From: Flavobacterium sp. SUN046
GTDB taxonomy: Bacteria > Bacteroidota > Bacteroidia > Flavobacteriales > Flavobacteriaceae
Assembly (NCBI RefSeq): GCF_028867965.1
Contig: NZ_JAPQNT010000001.1
Location: 496,001-560,000 of the forward strand
Length of the DNA: 64,000 nucleotides
Direction of reading: 5' to 3'
The notes below the pieces were generated by a model. The model saw nothing but the letters and a program-made list of their open reading frames with translations. It did not search any database and was not told where the DNA came from. Of the stretch, positions 17,361-24,314 are shown in pieces; position 1 is the first letter of the stretch; each line of letters begins with the position of its first letter. Made by a program: the position numbers and the translations under genes.

Positions 17361-18707
17361 TTATTTATTAATAATTACTTTTTTGGTAATAGAATCTTTA
17401 CTATTTGATAATCTAATAAAATAAACGCCATTATAGATATCATCTGTTTCTATAACTGATAGTGTGCTTCCTTGAAGGATTTTACTTGATTTTACAACTT
17501 TTCCTAATTCATCAATTAAATCTACATTCATATCAGATTCAACTAAATCTGTTTGAATAGCAATAAAATTAGAAGCTGGATTTGGATAAATAGTGATTTT
17601 TGACTCGTTTAAATTAAATGTTTCATTAGCTAAAACATAAGTAGTAGTTCCTGTTGGAACAGTTGTTACGGTTGTTGCAACTTTATTTCCATAAAATGTT
17701 GGTCCAACAGCATAAGGATAAGCCGAATTATGATTAGCGTCTACAGTTGTAAAATAACAATAAATCCCGGCAGGATATTCAGGAGTTACACAAAATCTTC
17801 CGTTGTGTATATCTAAATAAGATGCGTCAGTTGGATGAGCAATAAATTCATAATCTTCTCTAAAATAGCCTAATGGGTATATGGTACTCACCGCAGGTCC
17901 ATCTAAAACATCGGTTCCGTCTGCCCAAACTGTTCTTGTAGTAATATTTCTGTATTGGTAACTCGATTTCATTCTAACAATACCACCTGTTCCGTCAACA
18001 TTTGCATAAGCATAAGCACCATAAATAGGAAAACCATCGTAAGCAAAACCAAGTAAAGGTGAATGTTGGGTTGAATTGATAACATATAAACCATCAGAAG
18101 GATAAGTTGAGCAAACTGTAGAAATAACCGTCAAATCTAAACCAAAAGCACTCGGATTTTGATGATGATGATAATTTCCTCCAGCTGGATGCGCTTTAGA
18201 ACAGTCAAAACCTCCTCGTTCTCCAACAACAGCATCTCTATTCCATTTTCCATCTCCTGTACAACTCATAATTGGTCCACCACATATTGTACTAGTAGAA
18301 TTTTTCCAAGAAACACCATCACGATAATCAAACAGAGCAACGCCATTGATAAACAAACCAATATTTCCACCAGTTGTGGCAGTAGCAGTTCCAGTATTTT
18401 GAGTAGGAGTTAACGGAAATTTAAAAATTTTATTTTGAGCTGTTGCTAATGTTGGATTTCCATCTAAAAATGGTCCTGTAATATATGCTGGAATTCCGGT
18501 TGCTGAAACATATACATTTGTAGCATCATATTGAACTGTTTGAACATTGGCTTGAACTGCATCTACAATTGGTGTTGAATTTCCAGAAACATAATGGCGA
18601 CCTACAATTCCAGTTGTGTTTCGTAACCATCCAGTAATTGCAGGATTGGTTTGTGAAAACAACAAACAATTTGTATATAAAAGTAGTAATAAAGTAAATT
18701 TTTTCAT
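17361..18707 (-). CDS. YHYH-type domain protein with T9SS sorting domain
   Basis: A signal peptide (LLLLYTNCLLFSQ) is followed by a region of the YHYH type (about residues 90-330), with GNIGLFINGVALFDYRDG, a histidine cluster in GGNYHHHQNPSAFG, and LLGFAYDGFPIYGAY. The naming motif YHYH reads YHHH here, and the histidines could bind metal. A T9SS sorting domain follows (about 370-448, KITIYPNPASNFIAIQ). The gene is the last member of the operon that starts with the ECF sigma factor and lies 18 bases after the redoxin gene. The function of YHYH proteins is not established; the copper link comes from the context. Confidence 0.75.
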   Translation of the reverse strand: MKKFTLLLLLYTNCLLFSQTNPAITGWLRNTTGIVGRHYVSGNSTPIVDAVQANVQTVQYDATNVYVSATGIPAYITGPFLDGNPTLATAQNKIFKFPLTPTQNTGTATATTGGNIGLFINGVALFDYRDGVSWKNSTSTICGGPIMSCTGDGKWNRDAVVGERGGFDCSKAHPAGGNYHHHQNPSAFGLDLTVISTVCSTYPSDGLYVINSTQHSPLLGFAYDGFPIYGAYAYANVDGTGGIVRMKSSYQYRNITTRTVWADGTDVLDGPAVSTIYPLGYFREDYEFIAHPTDASYLDIHNGRFCVTPEYPAGIYCYFTTVDANHNSAYPYAVGPTFYGNKVATTVTTVPTGTTTYVLANETFNLNESKITIYPNPASNFIAIQTDLVESDMNVDLIDELGKVVKSSKILQGSTLSVIETDDIYNGVYFIRLSNSKDSITKKVIINK

Positions 18708-18725
18708 TCTTTTTATTTTAGTTAG

Positions 18726-19343
18726 TTAATCCATTTTTTGTTTTTCGCCTCTTATAAAAATTCTACACCCAAACGATTCAGATTTTGGTGTTGTAACTTG
18801 TTTTCCTTTTAATAATTCGTTAACAGCATTTGCTATATAATTATGTTCGGCTTTTTCTGGTTCAGATGCATTATCATTGATTGCTCCTTGGTATTTTATG
18901 TCATAATTACCTAATTTATTTTTCCAAATAAGGAACGCTTGTGGTGTGTTTTTAGCCTTAACTTTTCTTACAATAATTTGATTTTTATCTTGTAAATACG
19001 GAAAGTTAAATTTTTCTTTTTTTACTTTTAATTGCATTTTCTTAAAAGATTCTTCTGCATAAGCTAACGTATCCATTGAATTTATTGCTATTAACGGAAC
19101 ACCTAATTTTTTATATTTTGCATTTAATGCGTTTAAAGTATTGGTATATAATTTTGCCATCGGACATTTATTACAGGTAAAAACAAGTATAAATCCTTTA
19201 GCTTTTTTATAATCTGATAAGGCAACTAACTTATTTGTAGAAGCGTTTTTTAATTTAAAATTAGACAATCCTTTTTCTTTATCAAGAATCGTAAAACTGG
19301 AAATCAATAGCGCCAAAATAAATAAAAGAAGCGTTTTTCTCAT
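18726..19343 (-). CDS. Periplasmic redoxin/thioredoxin-fold protein
   Basis: The 205-residue product has an N-terminal signal or anchor helix (LLLFILALLISSFTIL) and a thioredoxin fold of the peroxiredoxin-like type: LVFTCNKCPMAKLY near residues 53-66 with a CxxC pair, then INSMDTLAYAEESFKKM and the cis-proline region KNTPQAFLIW. It would act in the periplasm as a thiol oxidoreductase or metal-handling protein. It follows the multicopper oxidase by two bases, which suggests a role in copper insertion or thiol repair around copper. The C-terminus has another cysteine in ESFGCRIFIRG. Confidence 0.8.
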   Translation of the reverse strand: MRKTLLLFILALLISSFTILDKEKGLSNFKLKNASTNKLVALSDYKKAKGFILVFTCNKCPMAKLYTNTLNALNAKYKKLGVPLIAINSMDTLAYAEESFKKMQLKVKKEKFNFPYLQDKNQIIVRKVKAKNTPQAFLIWKNKLGNYDIKYQGAINDNASEPEKAEHNYIANAVNELLKGKQVTTPKSESFGCRIFIRGEKQKMD

Positions 19344-19345
19344 GA

Positions 19346-21058
19346 TTATTTTTTAATGAATTTTCTTGTTGTTACACTTTTGGTTTCTTTGTCCATCATT
19401 TGAAAAGTATAAATACCCGATTCTAGTGAAGAAATATCAATTCCATTTTGCCATTGTGGTTGTGGAAGCATCAACACTATTCGACCTTCAATTGTTGATA
19501 TTGTAACATAATAAATTTCGGCAGATGCATCTTTTAAATTCACAAATAATTTATCAGATGTTGGATTTGGATACAAACTAAATTCGGTACTAGGTGCATT
19601 TACATTTGTTGACAAAGCACTCGAAACTATAAATTGTCCCATCATTCCGCCATCTTCATGACCTGCAAAATGACAATGGTACATATACGGATGATTTACA
19701 TCTGAATCGGCAAAATCATCAAACTTAGCAACAAAAACTACCGTTTCATTTCGACTAATAAAAAAAGTATCTTTCCATCCCGATTCATAAGCTCCAACTG
19801 CTCCAGTACTTCTAGAAATAATTTTGAATTCAACATCGTGCAAATGAAAACCATGACCAAAAACACCATTAGTATTTGTAATTGTCCATTTTTCTATATC
19901 ATTTAAATTAACCACTTTTGGAGTCATTGTTAGAGAAAAAGTAGTATTGTCAAAGTTAAATGGTGTTCCACCTGGTTGTCCATTTGTAATTGCAATAGTT
20001 CTATTTACAGTCGCATCTGCCGCAGTCCAATAGGTATTGTTTGCTAGTGTTGATGGTACAGCAATAATTGGATTTGCCGTTGTAGCGCCAATATTTATAT
20101 GCAAAACATTAAAAGTAGTATTGTTCAACAAGCTACCAAATGTTCCAGATGTTGCCGGTTCGCCTCCGGGAAAACTATTAGATTGACCTGAATTATAAGC
20201 TTTTAAATCAATGCTAGTTCCTACAACATCATTGCTTAAATCAACTAGTATTTCAACACGTTCTCCAACCATTAATTTTATTCTGTTAGTAGTAACTGGT
20301 GCATTTAATAGTCCGCCATCATTTCCAATGATATAAAAATTTCTGTTATCGCTAAATCCCAAATTATAACCGCGTTCAATTTCGGCATTTAAAATTCGCA
20401 TTCTAACGTATTGTTTCGGCAAAGTATATTGTGCATTTAGAGTTCCGTTAGTCAACATATAATCACCATAAACTCTAGTAGATGCTGGCGGTGTAACAAA
20501 TGTATTAGTCGTTGTATTAAAACTTCTGCTAGTTAATGCTAACACAATATCGTCAGTGCCATACGTTCTTGGCAAGGCTAATGCTGATTCAATTGGATCT
20601 TTTACAATAATAAAACCACCAATACCTTTTGTAATTTGTGCTTGTGTAGTTTCGTGCAAATGAGGATGATACCACAATGTTGATGCTTGATTCATAACCG
20701 TCCAATAAGGTTGCCAAAGTGTTCCAGCAGGAATAACTTGGTGCGGACCGCCATCCATAACGGATGGTAAATGCATTCCGTGCCAATGAATTGTAGTTGA
20801 TTCATTTAAATTATTTGTAACATTCATGTGAACATCATCGCCTTTATTAATAAACAAAGTTGGTCCCCAAAATGTTTCATTATTTATTGAACCAGTAATA
20901 GTTTGATTACCAGTAACAAGTTGTTTAATCGATTCGTGAATATTCAAATTGAAAGTTGTTCCATACAAAGCTTCTGGCATTGTCATGGTGTTGTATTGTC
21001 CGTAAGATTTTACTATACAAATAGTTATGCTTAAAATGAAGAATAATTTGAATTTCAT
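19346..21058 (-). CDS. Multicopper oxidase with T9SS sorting domain
   Basis: The 570-residue enzyme has a signal peptide and all four copper motifs: HWHG (91-94), HPH (131-133), HGFHLH (402-407), and HCHFAGHEDGGMM (461-473), the last with the type 1 Cys462 and axial Met. It is therefore probably active: it would oxidise an organic or metal substrate and reduce O2 to water. A T9SS sorting domain (about 492-570, FSLYPNPTSDKLF) exports it across the outer membrane. Its neighbours, a di-heme peroxidase, MbnP-like protein and redoxin, point to copper handling or Cu(I) oxidation, but laccase-type activity is equally possible. Confidence 0.9.
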   Translation of the reverse strand: MKFKLFFILSITICIVKSYGQYNTMTMPEALYGTTFNLNIHESIKQLVTGNQTITGSINNETFWGPTLFINKGDDVHMNVTNNLNESTTIHWHGMHLPSVMDGGPHQVIPAGTLWQPYWTVMNQASTLWYHPHLHETTQAQITKGIGGFIIVKDPIESALALPRTYGTDDIVLALTSRSFNTTTNTFVTPPASTRVYGDYMLTNGTLNAQYTLPKQYVRMRILNAEIERGYNLGFSDNRNFYIIGNDGGLLNAPVTTNRIKLMVGERVEILVDLSNDVVGTSIDLKAYNSGQSNSFPGGEPATSGTFGSLLNNTTFNVLHINIGATTANPIIAVPSTLANNTYWTAADATVNRTIAITNGQPGGTPFNFDNTTFSLTMTPKVVNLNDIEKWTITNTNGVFGHGFHLHDVEFKIISRSTGAVGAYESGWKDTFFISRNETVVFVAKFDDFADSDVNHPYMYHCHFAGHEDGGMMGQFIVSSALSTNVNAPSTEFSLYPNPTSDKLFVNLKDASAEIYYVTISTIEGRIVLMLPQPQWQNGIDISSLESGIYTFQMMDKETKSVTTRKFIKK

Positions 21059-21119
21059 ATTTATAGTATTTTTATTTTTAGACGAAAGAATATTTTATTT
21101 CTTGCGCTCTTTTAAAAAT

Positions 21120-22139
21120 TTATTCTTTTGGGTAAGAAAATCTCGGATTAAAAAGAAATTCTTTATCGGTTAAAGTCTTTAAAAAAGCTACTAAATCAGT
21201 TCTATCGTTATCAGATAAATTCATTGGTTTTGACAATTCTTTAGATAAATTTTTACTCTTTTGTAATGAATTATAGTGTTTTACAACTTCGGTTAATGTT
21301 TTAAATCGACCGTCGTGCATGTACGGAAATGTAAATTGTATGTTTCGTAATGTTGGAACTTTAAATCGCAATGAATCTTTTGGGTTTTGAGTGATCTTCA
21401 TTCTTCCAATATCATTTAAAGTTGGGTCAATTACTAAACCATTATTTTCAAATTTATCACTCGTAAACAAAGGTTCTTTATGGCACGAAGCACAGTTTTG
21501 TTTGAACAAATTATAGCCTTTTTGTTCCATTTCGGTAAATTTTTCTTCTTTTCTAATCACTTTATCATATTTGGAATTAGACGAAGTTAATGAAACCACA
21601 AATTGCGAAAGTGCTTTTAATGTCAATTGTCCTGTGATTTTATTTGTGCCAAAAGCTTTTTGAAATAGTATTTTATACTTATCCGATTTTTGAAGTTTTG
21701 CAACCACATTTTCTAGCGTTTCATCCATTTCAACTTCACTAGTAATTGGATGAATGGGTTGCACTTCTAAATTATTTACGCCGCCATCCCACATAAAATC
21801 TTTATTCCAAGCCAAATTTTGAAGTGATAACGAATTTCGAGTTCCAATTTTTCCTTCAATTCCGTGACTCAAATCGTGGTCTACGTGAGTAAATCCTGTT
21901 TGTTGCAAATGACAACTGGCGCACGAAATGGTGCTGTCTTTAGATAAAATTGGATCGTAAAATAGTTTTCGTCCTAATTGAAATCCTTCTTCGGTTAATG
22001 GATTTTTAGAAAAATCGTAGTGAGGTTTTGACCAACCTTTTGGAACTTCAAAATAAATTGGAGTGAAAGCCAATTTGGCAAATCCCAAAAAAGCAAAAAA
22101 CAAAATACCAAATAGTACAATTAAGACACCTTTTTTCAT
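21120..22139 (-). CDS. Di-heme cytochrome c peroxidase, MauG/MbnH-like
   Basis: This protein has an N-terminal signal/anchor helix and two c-type heme motifs, CASCH at 73-77 and CASCH at 216-220, in the spacing of bacterial di-heme peroxidases. FPYMHDGRFKTLTEVVKHYN near residue 275 fits the family. At 339 residues it has the size of CcpA, MauG and MbnH. It overlaps the MbnP-like gene by four bases, and MbnP and MbnH are known partners: MbnH oxidises a tryptophan of MbnP to kynurenine. MbnH-type function is thus likely, though a plain H2O2 peroxidase cannot be excluded. Confidence 0.88.
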   Translation of the reverse strand: MKKGVLIVLFGILFFAFLGFAKLAFTPIYFEVPKGWSKPHYDFSKNPLTEEGFQLGRKLFYDPILSKDSTISCASCHLQQTGFTHVDHDLSHGIEGKIGTRNSLSLQNLAWNKDFMWDGGVNNLEVQPIHPITSEVEMDETLENVVAKLQKSDKYKILFQKAFGTNKITGQLTLKALSQFVVSLTSSNSKYDKVIRKEEKFTEMEQKGYNLFKQNCASCHKEPLFTSDKFENNGLVIDPTLNDIGRMKITQNPKDSLRFKVPTLRNIQFTFPYMHDGRFKTLTEVVKHYNSLQKSKNLSKELSKPMNLSDNDRTDLVAFLKTLTDKEFLFNPRFSYPKE

Positions 22140-22843
22140 TCGACAGTAAACATTTTTACCGATTCATCAGCAATTTTCATAGCAACTTTTCCAGGAATCA
22201 TAATAGAATTGGTTTCACTTAAATGAACTTGGTCAAATAATTTTGCTAAATCAACTTTAATTACAAGTTCGTTATTTGGCATTTCGACTGCGCTCAGCGT
22301 GACAGGTTTTGAGATTGAAATTTCAATTGTTCTCATCGCATAATTGGGTTTCAAATAACCGCCAACATGAAAATGAAATTGATTCTTTCTAGTCTTACAA
22401 CTGTTACTTTTTCCTTCAATTTTCATATTAATAAATCCACTTTGCCAAGCCCAATACATTCCGTTTGTTGCGTCCAAATCGTCTGCCATTGCTCCAGAAA
22501 CTGAAGCTAAACTGTCAACACCAATATTGAATTTTATTGATTTAATAGTTTTATTTGAATCGCTTTTTAAAGAAAACTCTAATGATTCTGGTTTTTCGAT
22601 ATCTATTAAATGATAACTTTTATCTTCTTTATAAGTTGAATTATCATTATAATTAATCTCAAATGAAGACAAGTAGAATTTTATGGTTTCTAAAGTTAAT
22701 GTGTCGTTTTTTGAAATATATTTATCGCCTAATTGAATTGATTTATCATTAAACTTCAAATCTATTTTTAGAGAAGTTTTTTGACTAAAAGTATTTGAAA
22801 TAATCAATAAAAAGAAAAATAAGATCCAAATTCTATCTTTCAC
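22136..22843 (-). CDS. MbnP-like copper-binding protein
   Basis: The 235-residue secreted protein (signal MKDRIWILFFFLLIISNTFS) has the MbnP pattern: FYLSSFEI near 56-63, GMYWAWQSGFINMKIEG (128-144) and QFHFHVGGY (155-163). Trp131 and Trp133 are candidates for the kynurenine-forming residue and His157/His159 for metal ligands. It starts at a GTG overlapping the end of the sensor gene by 11 bases and overlaps the di-heme gene by four, so the three are translationally coupled. Oddly, codons 181-188 (VTLSAVEM) coincide with a dispersed repeat, TTTCGACTGCGCTCAGCGTGACA. The repeat keeps the frame. Confidence 0.8.
   Translation of the reverse strand: MKDRIWILFFFLLIISNTFSQKTSLKIDLKFNDKSIQLGDKYISKNDTLTLETIKFYLSSFEINYNDNSTYKEDKSYHLIDIEKPESLEFSLKSDSNKTIKSIKFNIGVDSLASVSGAMADDLDATNGMYWAWQSGFINMKIEGKSNSCKTRKNQFHFHVGGYLKPNYAMRTIEISISKPVTLSAVEMPNNELVIKVDLAKLFDQVHLSETNSIMIPGKVAMKIADESVKMFTVE
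22281..22304. repeat. Dispersed repeat inside a coding region
   Basis: ATTTCGACTGCGCTCAGCGTGACA matches the flavobacterial repeat type also seen at 814-837 (shared frame TTCGAC....GCTCAG.GTGACA). It lies within the MbnP-like gene and encodes part of residues 181-188 on the minus strand. Confidence 0.6.
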
Positions 22844-23297
22844 GTTCTGGTCGTTGTCTATGTTGTTTACTCTGAAACATTTCAGATAATTTCGTGGTCA
22901 ATTCATTGTAATCTTTGAATTGATTTGGCTTACAGAGTTTTTTTATGTCTAAAAAATGATTGAAATGTGTTTGTTCAATTTGAGATTGAAATTGTGCTAT
23001 TTTTAAAAACAAACCATCAGTAACTGATTTGTTTTCAGTAGTTTTTAATTGACTGTATAATTCATTTTTACAATTTTTTATAGAATCATTTAGGCTTTTA
23101 ATTTTCTCTTTATGAACGGTAATTAATTTATCATAATCTGCTATTTGATTTGTATCAAAATGTAATTTATGAATAACTACTTCTCTTGGTGTGTGTTTTC
23201 TTCCGTTTGGACCAGATAGAAATAAAAAGGCAAGAATTCCAAAATTTAACAGCAATAATGCAATTACTGAAAACGTTAATAATTTTGTCTTATTCAT
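22833..23297 (-). CDS. Spy/CnrX-like periplasmic metal sensor
   Basis: One N-terminal membrane helix (residues 8-28, VIALLLLNFGILAFLFL) anchors a helical periplasmic domain of about 120 residues with long charged helices (YDKLITVHKEKIKSLNDSIK), a pattern of the Spy/CpxP/CnrX heavy-metal resistance family. Such proteins sense metal or misfolding and, in the CnrYXH system, keep the anti-sigma factor inactive or active. Here it follows the ECF sigma factor and the small anti-sigma candidate by three bases. The metal is not identified; the histidines at 40, 44 and 56 (VIHKLHFD, VHKEK) could be ligands. Confidence 0.75.
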   Translation of the reverse strand: MNKTKLLTFSVIALLLLNFGILAFLFLSGPNGRKHTPREVVIHKLHFDTNQIADYDKLITVHKEKIKSLNDSIKNCKNELYSQLKTTENKSVTDGLFLKIAQFQSQIEQTHFNHFLDIKKLCKPNQFKDYNELTTKLSEMFQSKQHRQRPERER

Positions 23298-23300
23298 AAA

Positions 23301-23570
23301 TTAATTATATAATTGATTGTCTTGATTTAATGATTTTTCAAACGAAGCGGTTTGATTTTTTGCAGCACTATTTTGATTGTTTATTAAAATTAAATTTAAC
23401 CCAATTAACAAAATAATCGAAGCAGCAACAAGCCATAAAGTCTTCAATGGAACTACTTTAGTTTTATTTATTTTCTGATTTATTTTTTCATATAAATCGT
23501 CGTTTGGAGCAACTTGCGTAATTCCATTTGTGCTATTTAATACGTTCTCTATAAAATCTTCTTTTGTCAT
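23301..23570 (-). CDS. Putative membrane anti-sigma factor
   Basis: This 89-residue protein has a cytoplasmic N-terminal half (MTKEDFIENVLNSTNGITQV), one membrane helix (about 45-63, LWLVAASIILLIGLNLILI) and a short periplasmic tail. The arrangement, directly after an ECF sigma gene and before a CnrX-like sensor, is that of CnrY-type anti-sigma factors. No zinc-binding HxxxCxxC motif is present, again as in CnrY. The role is inferred from position and topology. Confidence 0.65.
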   Translation of the reverse strand: MTKEDFIENVLNSTNGITQVAPNDDLYEKINQKINKTKVVPLKTLWLVAASIILLIGLNLILINNQNSAAKNQTASFEKSLNQDNQLYN

Positions 23571-23585
23571 ATTTACTATATTTCT

Positions 23586-23615
23586 ACTGCTAACTGCGAC
23601 TGAAAACTGTTAACT
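23586..23615. repeat. Short intergenic repeat
   Basis: ACTGCTAACTGCGACTGAAAACTGTTAACT contains two ACTGyTAACT units and resembles a common flavobacterial intergenic repeat. It lies in the 61-base gap between the sigma and anti-sigma genes, downstream of the sigma stop. Confidence 0.45.
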
Positions 23616-23631
23616 ATTATTTAGACGCATT

Positions 23632-24183
23632 TTATTTTTTATTCTTGCGGTATTCTAAAAATTTATTTGATAATTTTTCTTTTAATGAAGATTTTGCTCT
23701 AAAAATCAATGATTCTATTGCCGAAATACTCATTTCCATAATTTCTGCAACTTCTTGATTACTCAATCCATCAACTTTAGACAAGATGAAAGCAGTTTTC
23801 TGATTTTCAGGTAATGTGTTAATAGTTGCAAACAATACCTTTGCATCTTCTATATTTTCTAATAAAATTCCTGGATGTTCAAAGTTTGAAAAATTTTGAT
23901 ATTCCTTTTCGTTTTCTGACTTTTTACCAAACATAAAAAAACGTTTTTTACTATTTTTTTGTTTTATAAAATCCAACGATTGATTGATTGTAATTCGATA
24001 AATCCACGTTTTTATAGAAGAATTACTTTTAAACGTTTCCATAGATTGATATACTTTTACGAAAACGTCTTGTGTAATTTCTTCAGCATCTTCAGTATTT
24101 TGCGAATAATTCAACGCAACATTATAAACCAATAGTTTATATTGATTGAAAATTGCAGTAAAATCATTCTTGTTGTTAGCCAT
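23632..24183 (-). CDS. ECF-type RNA polymerase sigma factor
   Basis: The 183-residue protein has sigma region 2 (residues 12-80: YNVALNYSQNTEDAEEITQD and the promoter-melting KTWIYRITINQSLDFIK) and region 4 (about 120-170: ILSKVDGLSNQEVAEIMEMS, a helix-turn-helix). It lacks regions 1.1 and 3, as expected for ECF factors. It heads the minus-strand run anti-sigma, CnrX-like sensor, MbnP, di-heme peroxidase, multicopper oxidase, redoxin, YHYH. By analogy with CnrH it probably drives its own operon when the sensor detects metal. No -7 box of the housekeeping type is evident just upstream, which fits ECF autoregulation. Confidence 0.88.
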   Translation of the reverse strand: MANNKNDFTAIFNQYKLLVYNVALNYSQNTEDAEEITQDVFVKVYQSMETFKSNSSIKTWIYRITINQSLDFIKQKNSKKRFFMFGKKSENEKEYQNFSNFEHPGILLENIEDAKVLFATINTLPENQKTAFILSKVDGLSNQEVAEIMEMSISAIESLIFRAKSSLKEKLSNKFLEYRKNKK

Positions 24184-24262
24184 ATTTTAATCTACTATTT
24201 TAAGACTTAAGCTTGTAGAAAAGGTTTAAAAAGGCTAAAATAATGTTTTTGAAAATACGAAA

Positions 24263-24293
24263 AACAAAAAAGAGTCTGCAAAATCTACTCTTT
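24263..24293 (-). terminator. Terminator of the T9SS surface-protein gene
   Basis: On the minus strand AAAGAGT...ACTCTTT forms a 7-bp stem with an 11-nt loop (24269-24275 and 24287-24293) followed by TTTTTTGT. It lies about 22 bases after the gene's stop. Confidence 0.65.
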
Positions 24294-24314
24294 ATATACC
24301 TGTTTTTATTAAAT

